A stretch of 64,000 nucleotides of DNA from Agromyces subbeticus DSM 16689 (GCF_000421565.1 NZ_ATXG01000001.1:372001-436000), one strand, 5' to 3'; positions 51,343 through 61,492 are shown, counted from the first letter of the stretch. Notes: generated by a model from the sequence alone, not told the origin. A program made the numbers and translations.

Positions 51343-54312
51343 TCAGCCGCAGTTGGCGGGCGGGGTACTGAACGAACCCTCGAAGGCGCTGCCGTCGGCG
51401 GTGCTGCCGGTCAGCGTGAGCGAGCCCGCGGCGATCGACGCCGCTCGGGTCGCGAACGCGGCCGAGGCGGAGCCGCCGGCGGCGATCGAGACGCTCTTGC
51501 CGCCGTACAGGGTCTGGATCGCGACCGCGGCTCGCTGGTCGTCGGCGTTCTGCACCGTGACCACGAGCTGCACCTTGCCGGCGACGCAGCGAGTCGTCGC
51601 CGTGGCGTCGAGCTCGAGGCCGCCGTGCAGGTCGACGGACTCCGACGTGGAGGTGGCCACGAGCGCGTCACGGTAGCCGTCGTAGGTCGCGGTGACCGAC
51701 GCGACCCCTGCGGGTGCGGTGACGGTCGCCGTGCCGTTCTGCAGCGACACCGTGGTGCTCCAGTCGCCGCCCGAGAACGTCACCGTGCCGGCGATGTCGC
51801 CGTCGTCGGCGGCGGTCACTTCGGCCGTGACGTCACGGCCGTCGGCGGTCAGCTGCGTGGTCGACGCGACGGCGGTGATGCCGGTCCAGTCGTGCATGGC
51901 CGTGAGCACCGTCTGCGGCACGCTCACGAACGCGCCGTGCCGCGGGCTCGCCGGCAGTCCGCCGACCGGGCGCACGTTCCAGTTCGAGCGCTGCGAGATC
52001 CGGTCGCTCTGCGAACTCGAGGCGATCTCGGCGCCCGTCGTCGCGAAGGCGCGGTAGCCGCCGGCACCGTAGTTGTCGACGAGGAAGACGTAGCCGTCGC
52101 CCGAGACGTTGTTCGGGTCGCCCTCGTTGAGCTTCACGATCTCGGGCCCTTCGCCGGCCTGACCGGTCTCGAGGCTCGTCATGCGGGTGTCGGTGAGCTG
52201 CCACGTCGTGGCGGGGTCGGCGCTCCAGCTCGACGAGGTCGTCGGTGCGGTGAGCACCTTCGAACGCTCGAGGAAGATGTCCTTGCCGGCCTCGAGCGTG
52301 CCTGCGGCACCGCCCTCCTCGTTCTTCGTGAAGCGGTAGTAGTAGTCGTCGATCTTGGTGACCGTCGAGTCGATGCGGGCGTACCCCGTGTCCTGCCACG
52401 TCGCGGGCGGCGAGGTGAAGGTCCTGAAATCGCGCGTGAGCACCGAGAACATGCGGGCGTAGAGCTTGTCGGTGTTGGTGTGCGAGGCATCCGAATAGAG
52501 GCGCGACGCGAAGAACACGACGTACGACTGCAGCTCGTCGTCCCAGTACGCCTCGGGCGCCCAGGTCATGCCGGCTTCGGGCTGGTTGACCGTGATGCCG
52601 GTGTCGATGCCGTTCGTGCGCGTCCAGTGCACGAGGTCGACCGACTCCCAGACCTCGATCTTCAGGCTGCCGGCGGATTGGGCCGGGCCCCAGCCCGTGC
52701 CGCAGCCGATGCAGAGGTCGGTGGCGACCATGTAGTACTTGTCGCCGTCGTGCGATCGCAGGATGAACGGATCGCGCAGTCCCTTGGTGTCGGTGGTCGA
52801 CGTGATCACCGCTGCGCCGCCGTTGACCGGCGAGAACGTGAAGAAGTCGTTGCCCGAGGTCGCGGCCTGGTAGATCTTCTCGTCGCCGTCGGACTTGAAG
52901 TAGGCGGCGGCGTAGCCGGCGTCGGGCGCCGAGCGTGCATGTTCAGCGACCGCGACGGTGAACGACTTCTCGACGGCGGACTCGCCGAGCACCGCGTGCG
53001 CGGTGAGCGTGACCTCGCGATCGCCGTCGCCGTAGGCGGGACGCTCGACGAGGCCGCCGCCCTCGAACGGGTCGGGGGCGCCGACCGCGGGAGCGGTGTA
53101 GCCGGTGTCGGTCGGCGTGACCAGCGCGGGGTCGGAAGACGTCCACGTGATGGTCGCGCCGTTGACCGAACCGGTCGTGACGAGCGGCAGGTTCTCGGTC
53201 GTGCGGGCCGCGAGCGAGATCGCCTCGAGGTCGGCCGACGCCGAGGCGGCGAGCACGGTGAGGTCGAAGGAGATCGTGGTGCCGAGCGAGGTCGTGGCCG
53301 TGACGGTCACCGGGGTGTCGGCGGTGACGGCGCGCGAGACGACGCCGGTGTTCGAGATCACCGAACTGTCGCTCGAGGCCCAGCTCAGCGTGACGCCGTT
53401 GACGGATGCCGGCAGCGAGAGGTTCTGCGAGACGGCATCGGCCGACGGGTTGCCCGCGAGCACGGTCGGCAGCAGGTCGGCGCGCAGCATCGCGTCGGTC
53501 GTGGCCGACTTCGCCGCCGCCGTCGGCATGCTCTCGGATACCTGCGCCTGGCTCAGGGCGACGTCCCAGAACTTCACGTCGGTGACGTCGGCCTGCAGCA
53601 TCGGGTCGGGGGCGTAGAGCGAGCGGCCGAGGTAGCCGAGCGTCGTGCCGGCCGGCACGATCGAGCTCATGGCGTACGAGTGGGTGACCGTCGAGGCCTG
53701 CACGCCGTCGCGGTAGAGCGTGATGGTGTTGCCGCTGCCCACGAGGGTCAGCGTGGTGAAGCCCGGGTTGAGTCCGCCGCCGTTCGGCAGGCGCACCTCG
53801 CCGTTGCTCGTGCCGGTCTTCACCCGGATTCCCGAGAGCACTGCGCTGGCGTAGGAAGACTCGCTCGAGCGCGGGTTGACGAACACGTGGTTGCCGAGCG
53901 CGGTGGTGTTCCATGCGCCGACGCCGTCACCGATCACCCAGCCGAACTGGTTGCCGGCGGTCTGGCTCGAGACGGTGTACTCGACGGTGAAGTCGTTGTC
54001 GGCTGCGGTCACGAGACCCTTGGGCAGCGCGGCGTAGCCGTTCTTCTTGAACCGGAGCACGGCGTCGCCACCGGCATCGGCGAACGAGGCGTCGGTGAGG
54101 CCGGTGAGTGCCGCGTTGCGACCGTTGCCCGAGATGTCGAGCAGTGCGCCGCCCGCGTGCGACATGTCGTAGTGAGCGGTGACGGGGGGCAGCTCGGCGG
54201 CCGACGCGGAGAGCGGAGCCGTGGCGCACAGGCCGGCGACCACGGCGCCGGTGAGGCCCGCGGCGAGCAGTCGTCGCGCACGAGTTGGGGGGAGAGCGGC
54301 AGACGGGCGCAT
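51343..54312 (-). CDS. Secreted multidomain GH43 protein (LamG, Ig-like, GH43, shared C-terminal domain)
   Basis: Secreted protein of 989 residues from ATG 54312, preferred over 54333 because AAGGAG lies 4 nt upstream. It has a signal peptide, a LamG-like domain (TAHYDMSHAGGALLDISGNG onward), two bacterial Ig-like modules (VTLSWASSDSSVISNTGVVS and ATITWTSSDPALVTPTD), GH43 with GLRDPFILRS, ARIDSTVTKIDD and AGEGPEIV as the catalytic Asp, Asp and Glu regions, another Ig-like module and the RCVAGK domain (last 85 residues). It is paralogous to its neighbours but well diverged. It is divergent from the 54540 gene, with LacI-type palindromes between them. Confidence 0.88.
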   Translation of the reverse strand: MRPSAALPPTRARRLLAAGLTGAVVAGLCATAPLSASAAELPPVTAHYDMSHAGGALLDISGNGRNAALTGLTDASFADAGGDAVLRFKKNGYAALPKGLVTAADNDFTVEYTVSSQTAGNQFGWVIGDGVGAWNTTALGNHVFVNPRSSESSYASAVLSGIRVKTGTSNGEVRLPNGGGLNPGFTTLTLVGSGNTITLYRDGVQASTVTHSYAMSSIVPAGTTLGYLGRSLYAPDPMLQADVTDVKFWDVALSQAQVSESMPTAAAKSATTDAMLRADLLPTVLAGNPSADAVSQNLSLPASVNGVTLSWASSDSSVISNTGVVSRAVTADTPVTVTATTSLGTTISFDLTVLAASASADLEAISLAARTTENLPLVTTGSVNGATITWTSSDPALVTPTDTGYTAPAVGAPDPFEGGGLVERPAYGDGDREVTLTAHAVLGESAVEKSFTVAVAEHARSAPDAGYAAAYFKSDGDEKIYQAATSGNDFFTFSPVNGGAAVITSTTDTKGLRDPFILRSHDGDKYYMVATDLCIGCGTGWGPAQSAGSLKIEVWESVDLVHWTRTNGIDTGITVNQPEAGMTWAPEAYWDDELQSYVVFFASRLYSDASHTNTDKLYARMFSVLTRDFRTFTSPPATWQDTGYARIDSTVTKIDDYYYRFTKNEEGGAAGTLEAGKDIFLERSKVLTAPTTSSSWSADPATTWQLTDTRMTSLETGQAGEGPEIVKLNEGDPNNVSGDGYVFLVDNYGAGGYRAFATTGAEIASSSQSDRISQRSNWNVRPVGGLPASPRHGAFVSVPQTVLTAMHDWTGITAVASTTQLTADGRDVTAEVTAADDGDIAGTVTFSGGDWSTTVSLQNGTATVTAPAGVASVTATYDGYRDALVATSTSESVDLHGGLELDATATTRCVAGKVQLVVTVQNADDQRAAVAIQTLYGGKSVSIAAGGSASAAFATRAASIAAGSLTLTGSTADGSAFEGSFSTPPANCG

Positions 54313-54370
54313 GGGTCTCCTTGCAGTCGCCATTGACGGGGGCCCGACGATGTTCGTCGGATCGCCAGAA

Positions 54371-54384
54371 TGTTACCGGACACA
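54371..54384. promoter_or_regulatory. LacI-type operator, site 1 (GH43 divergent promoter)
   Basis: TGTTACCGGACACA is an imperfect palindrome matching TGTTACCGGTAACA at 11 of 14 positions. It is 59 bp upstream of the minus-strand GH43 start and 99 bp, centre to centre, from site 2. Confidence 0.55.
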
Positions 54385-54469
54385 TTGCCGGAATAACAAG
54401 GATCGGTGACGAAGTGCCCGTCTGCCGAAATCTTCTGGCGACACTTCTCGACTGTGTGCTACGGTCTGG

Positions 54470-54483
54470 CGTTACCGGTAACA
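54470..54483. promoter_or_regulatory. LacI-type operator, site 2, at the promoter of the 54540 GH43 gene
   Basis: GTTACCGGTAAC (54471-54482) is a perfect 12-bp palindrome with the central CG step typical of LacI-family sites. It starts a few bases after a -10-like TACGGT (54460-54465), the same geometry as at 61516-61542. A repressor bound here would block initiation. Confidence 0.75.
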
Positions 54484-54539
54484 ATGCGAGTATCGCCGGT
54501 TCGCCCCGCCACCGAAGTCGTAGGCCCGAGGAGCTGTCA

Positions 54540-57245
54540 ATGTCGACGCACGCCGCCACCGTCCGCGCGTTCCGCGGCACCGCGATCGCCCTCGGCGCCG
54601 CACTCCTGGCGGGCGCCGCCGCAGCAGGCCCGCTGGTGCCAACCGCGGCCAGCGCCGCTCCGAACACTGCGCCGAATGCCGCCCCCGCCGACGCCCCGCG
54701 CGACGGCCTGCTGGCCGAGTACCTCTTCACCCAGACCACGGGCAGTGCCGTGCCGAACACGGCCGGCGCTGCGTCGCCGCTCGGGCCGGCCACGGTCGTC
54801 AACGGCAGCGACGCCCTCTGGACGGGATCCTCACTGCGCTTCACCGGCGGCGCCAAGACCAGCACGGCCGACTGGGTGCGCCTGCCCGACGCGCTGCTCG
54901 CCGGGGAGCAGTCGGCCACGATCACCGTCGAGACGAAGTTCGACGCCTCGATGGCCTCGAACTGGCACTTCCTCTGGAACATCGGCAGCGACAGCACGAG
55001 CTCGTACTACTTCGCGACACTGAAAGACCCGGCGCGCACTGCGATCACGACTGCGAGCAATGGGGGAGAGGCCAACGCCCGCACCACCTCGCCGCTCGTG
55101 CCCGACCGCTGGTACAGCGTCACCTCGGTGATCGACGGCGCTGCCGACACGATCTCGTTCTACATCGACGGGGTGCGCGTGGGGCAGACGGCCACCGCAC
55201 TGACCCCGGCCTCGATCACCGACCAGACCGTCAACGCGATCGGCCGCTCGCCGTGGCCCGACGGGTTCTACAAGGGCGAGGTGTCGACGTTCCGGGCGTA
55301 CGACCGCGCGCTGTCGGCAGCCGAGGTGGCCGCGGTGTCCGACGCCGACAGCAGTCTGCACGCCTCGTCGTTCCAAGCGAGCGCGCAGGCGTCGCTCGAC
55401 TCGATCCAGCCGATCGACATGTCGGATTCCTCCATCACCCTGCCCACCGCCAACGGGGCGACGCTCAGTTGGTCGAACCCCTCAGACGGTCTCGCGCTCG
55501 GCTCGGCCGGTACGACGCTCCAGGCCGTGCAGCCGGCACCCGGCTCGTCCGAGCTGACCGGCACGGTGACCGCGACGGCCACCGTGCGCGGAGTGAGCGT
55601 GTCGAAGGAGATTCCCGTGACGGTGGCTCCCGCGGCCGCGGCGGGCGATGACTACGGCTACCTGATGGTGCACTTCATCGAGGACTCGGCCGGCTATGCC
55701 GAGAAGATCTACCTCGACGTTTCACGCGGCGACGACCCCGAGCAGTGGGACCCGCTGAACGGCGGCGAGCCGATCCTCGCGTCGCAACTCGGCACCACCG
55801 GGATCCGCGACCCGTACCTCACTCGCAACCCCGAAACCGGCACGTACTACATCATCGCGACCGACCTGCGGGTCTTCGGCGGCGACGGCGGTGCCGGCGC
55901 GTGCACGAGCTGGTGCCACTGGACGACCAAGGGCAGCACGAAGCTGCTCGTCTGGGAGTCCACCGATCTCGTGAGCTGGGGCGAGCCGCGCAGCCTCGAC
56001 GTCTCACTCGACGCGAACGGCGGCGAGGTCGCCGAACTCGGCATGGCCTGGGCGCCAGAGGCGACCTGGGTCGACGACTACTTCCCCGACGGCCGCGGCG
56101 CCTTCGTCATGTACTGGTCGTCGAACCTCTACGAGAACCCCGAGCACACCGGCGCGAGCCACAACGAGGTGCTGTGGGGGGCCACGACCGACTTCACGCA
56201 AGGCACCTACGCCTACGGTGGGTCGTTCATCGACACCGGCGCGAACGCCATCGACACCACGATGATCCAGAACGACGGCACCACCTACCGCATCACGAAA
56301 GACAACGGCCTCGGCAACGGCATCTACATGGAGTCCACGACCGCCGAGCGCTGGTGGGAACCGGGCACCGCGTGGACCCAGCTGCAGTCGAGGATCGGCG
56401 CGGCCTGGGCCGGCGGCAACGCCGGCGGCGTCGAGGGCCCTGCGGTCTTCAAGAGCCACAGCGACGAGCGCTGGTACCTCTACGTCGACGTCATCCCGTC
56501 GACCGGATACCGCCCGATGACCACGACGAACCTCGATGCGGGCTGGAGCCAGCTGAACGACCCCTCGTTCTTCATGGCCCCGAGCACCAAGCACGGCGGC
56601 GTGATCTCGCTCACCAAGGCGCAGTACGACACCGTTCGGTCAGCGGATGCCGCGGCCGCCGTGTCATCCGACCTCGGCTCGATCGAGGTCGACGCCGGCA
56701 GCGATCCGAACGAACTGGCCGGCGCGCTGCCGGCGACCGCCGACGTCGTGCTCGCCTACGACCGGGGCACCGCGGCGCGGCCGGTCACGTGGAACGAGGC
56801 ATCCGTCGATCTCGACACCCCGGGCACCTACCCGATCACCGGAACGGTGAGCACGTACTCCGCCAACCTCGACACGTGGGTCGGCGCCGGCGGTTCGAGT
56901 GCCTGGAACGCGCCCGACCGGGTGCTCTCGAGCAGTGCGGCGATCACCGTGAACGCGACCGTGGTCGTGACCGCGCCAGCGGGCCCGTCGTTCACCGTAT
57001 TGGCCGACACCCGCTGCGTCGCGGGCAAGGTCGTGCTCGTCGCCAAGGCCGCGAACACCGGCGAGACCGCTGCCGAGATCGCGATCGTCACCCCATACGG
57101 CTCGAAGACGGTGCAGCTCGATGCCGGTGCCGGCAAGAGCCTGACGTTCTCATCGCGCCTCGCCTCCATTTCGGCGGGCAACGTCGAAGCAACCTCCGCC
57201 GGCGGCACGCAGTCGGCCGCGTTCGCGGCGCGCACCTGCAACTGA
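54540..57245 (+). CDS. Secreted multidomain GH43 protein (LamG, Ig-like, GH43, shared C-terminal domain)
   Basis: Secreted protein of 901 residues from ATG 54540 with GAGGAG 6 nt upstream. It has a signal peptide (to about 40), a LamG domain (LLAEYLFTQTTGSAVPNTAG to about 265), an Ig-like module, GH43 with TTGIRDPYLTRN, AIDTTMIQNDGTTYRITKD and GGVEGPAVF holding the likely catalytic Asp, Asp and Glu, a Big_4-like module and the RCVAGK domain (last 80 residues, 57003-57242). It is probably an arabinan- or arabinoxylan-active exo/endo enzyme; the precise activity cannot be set by eye. It is cotranscribed with the GH127-like gene 36 bp downstream. Confidence 0.88.
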   Translation: MSTHAATVRAFRGTAIALGAALLAGAAAAGPLVPTAASAAPNTAPNAAPADAPRDGLLAEYLFTQTTGSAVPNTAGAASPLGPATVVNGSDALWTGSSLRFTGGAKTSTADWVRLPDALLAGEQSATITVETKFDASMASNWHFLWNIGSDSTSSYYFATLKDPARTAITTASNGGEANARTTSPLVPDRWYSVTSVIDGAADTISFYIDGVRVGQTATALTPASITDQTVNAIGRSPWPDGFYKGEVSTFRAYDRALSAAEVAAVSDADSSLHASSFQASAQASLDSIQPIDMSDSSITLPTANGATLSWSNPSDGLALGSAGTTLQAVQPAPGSSELTGTVTATATVRGVSVSKEIPVTVAPAAAAGDDYGYLMVHFIEDSAGYAEKIYLDVSRGDDPEQWDPLNGGEPILASQLGTTGIRDPYLTRNPETGTYYIIATDLRVFGGDGGAGACTSWCHWTTKGSTKLLVWESTDLVSWGEPRSLDVSLDANGGEVAELGMAWAPEATWVDDYFPDGRGAFVMYWSSNLYENPEHTGASHNEVLWGATTDFTQGTYAYGGSFIDTGANAIDTTMIQNDGTTYRITKDNGLGNGIYMESTTAERWWEPGTAWTQLQSRIGAAWAGGNAGGVEGPAVFKSHSDERWYLYVDVIPSTGYRPMTTTNLDAGWSQLNDPSFFMAPSTKHGGVISLTKAQYDTVRSADAAAAVSSDLGSIEVDAGSDPNELAGALPATADVVLAYDRGTAARPVTWNEASVDLDTPGTYPITGTVSTYSANLDTWVGAGGSSAWNAPDRVLSSSAAITVNATVVVTAPAGPSFTVLADTRCVAGKVVLVAKAANTGETAAEIAIVTPYGSKTVQLDAGAGKSLTFSSRLASISAGNVEATSAGGTQSAAFAARTCN

Positions 57246-57281
57246 CCTCCCTTCCCTTCTCCGCACTCCAAAAGGACTCCC

Positions 57282-60200
57282 ATGTCGAAATCGGCTCGCA
57301 CCACCGCCATCGCGGCGATCGCCGCCGTCGGCGCGCTCTTCGGCGGCCTCGTCACGGCGACGATGCCCGCTGCCGCCGCAACGGGTGAACTCAGCATCGA
57401 GGCATCCAAGGTGCTCGAGCTGAACTTCGACGGCGACCTCGCCGACTCGAGCGCCAACGCCGCGAACGTCGGCCTGCAGAAGGGCGTCGCCGGCTACGCC
57501 GACGGCATCGACGGCCAGGCGTTCTCGTTCAACGGTGCCACGGCGCTGAACCTCGGAACGGCGTCGTACCTGCAGCCGCAGGACCTCACCGTCTCGTACT
57601 GGTACAACCCGAGCGCCGCGATGAGCGGCGAGCAGACCTTCGCCTGGAGCAAGACGACGTACAACTCCGACGGCTGGTATCTCACCTCCGAGAACGCCAC
57701 GACGCCGCTCGCGCTGTCGATCGGTCCCTCGGCCGGTCAGCCCTACAAGGTCGCGGTCGAGGCCGACCGTGCGGCCTTCTTCCCGCCCGGCCAATGGACC
57801 CACGTCGTGGCGAGCTACGACCACGAGAGCAAGGCCGTGGCGTTCTACCGCAACGGAATCCGCCAGCCCGCGATCGTGAAGATTCCGGTGAGCGCGACCG
57901 CTTCGGGCGTGCTCGGCGCCGAGAGCACGAGCACGAAGACCATCGGCTACAACGGCCCGACCTACAACGGTTCGCACGTGAGGGGCCTGCTCGACGACTA
58001 CGCACTGTTCGACGGGGTCGCCACCGTCGCCGACGTCGTGACGCTCACCCAACGAGGCACCCCCGGCTTCGACCCGGCGACCGTCGCGCGCGGCGATCTC
58101 GACGCGATCATCCTCCCCGAGAGCGCTGCCGTCGACTTCTCGGTGCCGACCGCCGGCGCCGGTGGCAGCGAGATCACCTGGACCTCCTCCGACGATTCGG
58201 TCATCTCGATCGACGACGATATGGCGCGAGTCACCCGCCCCGACGGCGCGGCGGCCCCGGTGCGCCTCAGCGCCAGCGCGAGCTACGGCGGCAGCGCGGA
58301 GGTCACTCGCGACTTCGACCTCGTGGTGCAACCCGCCGGCGAGACATCCACCGAGTACCTCGCGGACGCCGGCCTCGAGAACGTGACGCTCGCCGACGAC
58401 TACCTCCTGAACGCGAACCAGAAGACCATCGACTACCTGCTGAGCCTCGACCCCGAGAAATTCCTCTACTCCTGGTACCTGCAGGCCGGACTCACTCCGA
58501 CGACCGCGACCGGGTACGGCGGGTGGGAGCGCTCGACCGGCGCCCGCTTCCAGGGCCACTTCTTCGGCCACTACCTCTCCTCCCTGTCGCAGGCCTATGC
58601 GACCACGACGGATGCCTCGGTCAAGTCGCAGCTGCTCGCGAAGCTCACTGCAGCGGTCGAAGGCCTCGAGCGCTGTCAGGATGCCTGGGCGGCCGCCGAT
58701 CCCTCCAGTGCCGGGTACGTCGCGCCGTTCCCGCTGAACGCGCTTCCGAGCGGCCGCGACGGGCTGCTCGTGCCGTTCTACAACCTGCACAAGGTGCTCG
58801 CAGGCCTCATCGACGCGCACGAGCAGGCCCCGGCCGAGGTGTCGGCGAAGGCCCTCTCCGTGGCGTCCGGCTTCGGCTCGTGGGTGAAGAACTACGCGGC
58901 ATCGCTCTCGAACCCCGCCGTCATTCTCAACACCGAGTACGGCGGCATGAACGAGGCGCTCTACGAGCTCTTCAGCATCACGAGGAGCCCCGACCACAAG
59001 CGCGCGGCCGAGTACTTCGACGAGGTGCCGCTCTTCCAGGCGCTCGCGAACGGTCAGGACGTGTTGAACGGCAAGCACGCCAACACGACCATTCCGAAGC
59101 TCGTCGGCGCACTCAAGCGCTACACGCTCTTCATGGACGACGAAGAGCTCTACGCGACGCTCACGCAAGCCGAGAAGGACGCGCTGCCGATGTACCGCAC
59201 GGCGGCCGAGAACTTCTGGCAGATCGTGATCGACGACCACACCTACGCCAACGGTGCGAACAGTCACTCCGAGCACTTCCACGGCGCAGACACGCTGTAC
59301 CAGTTCGCGACCAACGGCGTCACGTCGGGCTACGGCGAGAACTCCACCGCCGAGGGCTGCAACGAGTACAACATGCTGAAGCTCAGCCATGCCCTGTTCG
59401 CGGTGACGAAAGACGTGAAGTACGCCGACTACTACGAGTCGACGTTCATCAACACGATCCTCGCCTCGCAGAGTCCAGAGACGGGCATGGTCACCTACTT
59501 CCAGCCGCAGACCTCGGGCTACGCGAAGATTTTCGGCACTCCGCTCGACCAGTTCTGGTGCGACCACGGCACGGGTGTCGAGAGCTTCACGAAGCTCGGC
59601 GACTCGATCTACTTCACCGACCCGACGGCGGTGTACGTGAATCAGTTCCGCAGTTCGGAGCTGCGCTCGGCGGCGCAGAACCTGCGCCTCACGCAGACGG
59701 CCGACGTGCCGGCGAGCCCGACCGTGCGGCTGACGGTCGCGGCCCTCGACGGCGGGGCGGTCGCGGCCGGCACCGTGCTGAAGCTGCGCGTGCCGAGCTG
59801 GGTCGCCTCGGCCCCGACGCTGACGGTCAACGGCGAGGTGACGGATGCCTCCGCCCTCACGAGCGACGGCTACATCACGCTGCCCGTCGCCGGCGGTGAC
59901 GAGATCGAGTACTCGCTGCCGGCGAAGGTCACCGTCGACGACGGCACCGAGAACCCGAACTGGGTCGCCTTCAAGTACGGCCCGGTGCTGCTCGCGACCG
60001 AACTCAGCCGCAGCAACGTCGACGCCAGCTACACCGCCGGCGTGCTCGTGCAGATGGGCGTCGCCGACAAGTCGCTGAGCTCCAACGTCGTCGTGGCCGA
60101 CGCGGCCGCGTGGAAGGCGAACGCCGAGACGAACATCGAGCGCATCGCCGACGGCGTGAACGCGAACGGCATGACCACCATGCGGTTCAAGCTGCACGGG

Positions 60201-61439
60201 GTCGACGCGACCTCGGCAGCCCTCACCTTCGAGCCGTACTACAGCCTCTACGACGCCCGCTACGCGACCTATATGACGCTCGTGCAGCCCGACTCGGCCG
60301 AAGCGCAGGCGCTGATCCTCAAGCACAAGCAGCAGTTGCGCGTCGACGAGACGACGATCGACTCGCTCACCTCGTTCGACGACAACAACAGCGAGGCCGA
60401 CAAGAACTACGCGTTCTCGAACTCGACCGTCGGCGTGTTCAACGGCAACAGCTTCCGGCATGCGCCGCCCGCCGCCGGGGCGTTCTTCCAGTACGACATG
60501 ATCGTCGACCCCTCGCAGCCCGCGAACTACCTGGCCGCCAGGTACTACGGCGGCGACAACGGGCGAACCTTCGACGTGTACCTCAACGACGTGCTGCTGA
60601 AGCACGAGCGGGTGACGAACGCCGGCGGAGCGACGAGCTGGTACCTCCAGTACGACGAGATCCCGCAGGCGATCCTCGACGGCATCGAGGCCGAAGACAG
60701 CTACAAGCGCGACCAGTCGGGCGAGTACGCGCTGGATGCCGCGGGGCAGAAGATCCCCATCGTGACGGTGCGGTTCCAGAGCAACGGCACGAGCTACGTG
60801 GGCGGACTGTTCGGCCTGCACACCTCGTCGACGAACCACTACGCCACGGACCCCGAGCTCTCGAAGCTCGAGGTCGCCGGCGGCACGTTGGCGCCCGCTC
60901 TGGCCGCGGGAACGCACGAGTACACGGCGACCGTGCCGCTCGACGCGACGAGCGTGCAGCTCGACGTCGACCCCGCCACCCCCAGCGGGCTCGTGTCCGT
61001 CGACGGCATCCTCATCGACGACACCGAGCCGCGCACGGTGGCGCTCGCGTCAGGGGATGCCCCGACGACCGTATCGATCGAGGCGTCCGCGCAGGACCAC
61101 ACGACGAAGGTCACCTACGCCGTGCAGATCGTGCGAGCCGCTCCGGAACCCGAGCTCGCCGTGTCGGCGGTTGCCAGCACACGGTGCGTGGCGGGCAAGG
61201 TCGTGGTGGTCGTGAAGACGACGAACGGCGCCGACGTGCCGGTGGAGGTCGTCGCGGCATCCGCTCATGGCACCGCGACCGGAACGCTCGCCGTCGGGGC
61301 CTCGGCGACGAAGGCCTTCTCGACCCGCGCCGCGTCGATCGACGCCGGTGCGGTGACGGTCACGGCGACCGCGACGGTCGACGGCGCACCGCGCTCGACG
61401 GAGATCGCGGCCGCATATGCGGCGCGCAACTGCGGCTGA
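57282..61439 (+). CDS. Secreted GH127/GH146-type beta-L-arabinofuranosidase-like protein with shared C-terminal domain
   Basis: Secreted protein of 1385 residues. It has a signal peptide (to about 33), LamG (about 40-260), an Ig-like module (about 270-350), the DUF1680/GH127 (alpha/alpha)6 barrel (about 360-960), further beta-sandwich modules and the RCVAGK domain (last 88 residues). Family landmarks are ARFQGHFFGHYL, NSHSEHFHG (Glu664), AEGCNEYNMLKL (Cys693) and QFWCDHGTGVES (Cys760). In characterised relatives zinc is held by a Glu and Cys residues that include two adjacent cysteines, one being the nucleophile. Here the second of that pair is Asp761. AAAAGGACTCCC precedes the ATG. It would release beta-L-arabinofuranose. 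Confidence 0.87.
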   Translation: MSKSARTTAIAAIAAVGALFGGLVTATMPAAAATGELSIEASKVLELNFDGDLADSSANAANVGLQKGVAGYADGIDGQAFSFNGATALNLGTASYLQPQDLTVSYWYNPSAAMSGEQTFAWSKTTYNSDGWYLTSENATTPLALSIGPSAGQPYKVAVEADRAAFFPPGQWTHVVASYDHESKAVAFYRNGIRQPAIVKIPVSATASGVLGAESTSTKTIGYNGPTYNGSHVRGLLDDYALFDGVATVADVVTLTQRGTPGFDPATVARGDLDAIILPESAAVDFSVPTAGAGGSEITWTSSDDSVISIDDDMARVTRPDGAAAPVRLSASASYGGSAEVTRDFDLVVQPAGETSTEYLADAGLENVTLADDYLLNANQKTIDYLLSLDPEKFLYSWYLQAGLTPTTATGYGGWERSTGARFQGHFFGHYLSSLSQAYATTTDASVKSQLLAKLTAAVEGLERCQDAWAAADPSSAGYVAPFPLNALPSGRDGLLVPFYNLHKVLAGLIDAHEQAPAEVSAKALSVASGFGSWVKNYAASLSNPAVILNTEYGGMNEALYELFSITRSPDHKRAAEYFDEVPLFQALANGQDVLNGKHANTTIPKLVGALKRYTLFMDDEELYATLTQAEKDALPMYRTAAENFWQIVIDDHTYANGANSHSEHFHGADTLYQFATNGVTSGYGENSTAEGCNEYNMLKLSHALFAVTKDVKYADYYESTFINTILASQSPETGMVTYFQPQTSGYAKIFGTPLDQFWCDHGTGVESFTKLGDSIYFTDPTAVYVNQFRSSELRSAAQNLRLTQTADVPASPTVRLTVAALDGGAVAAGTVLKLRVPSWVASAPTLTVNGEVTDASALTSDGYITLPVAGGDEIEYSLPAKVTVDDGTENPNWVAFKYGPVLLATELSRSNVDASYTAGVLVQMGVADKSLSSNVVVADAAAWKANAETNIERIADGVNANGMTTMRFKLHGVDATSAALTFEPYYSLYDARYATYMTLVQPDSAEAQALILKHKQQLRVDETTIDSLTSFDDNNSEADKNYAFSNSTVGVFNGNSFRHAPPAAGAFFQYDMIVDPSQPANYLAARYYGGDNGRTFDVYLNDVLLKHERVTNAGGATSWYLQYDEIPQAILDGIEAEDSYKRDQSGEYALDAAGQKIPIVTVRFQSNGTSYVGGLFGLHTSSTNHYATDPELSKLEVAGGTLAPALAAGTHEYTATVPLDATSVQLDVDPATPSGLVSVDGILIDDTEPRTVALASGDAPTTVSIEASAQDHTTKVTYAVQIVRAAPEPELAVSAVASTRCVAGKVVVVVKTTNGADVPVEVVAASAHGTATGTLAVGASATKAFSTRAASIDAGAVTVTATATVDGAPRSTEIAAAYAARNCG

Positions 61440-61492
61440 ACAGACCACGGCGACGGAACAGGAGACCATGCAGATGAGACGCACGCGACGCC

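Noticed and set aside
46140-61439. RCVAGK domain as a sortase or SLH anchor
   Set aside because: There is no LPXTG-like motif, no terminal hydrophobic helix and no SLH repeat in any of the five proteins.
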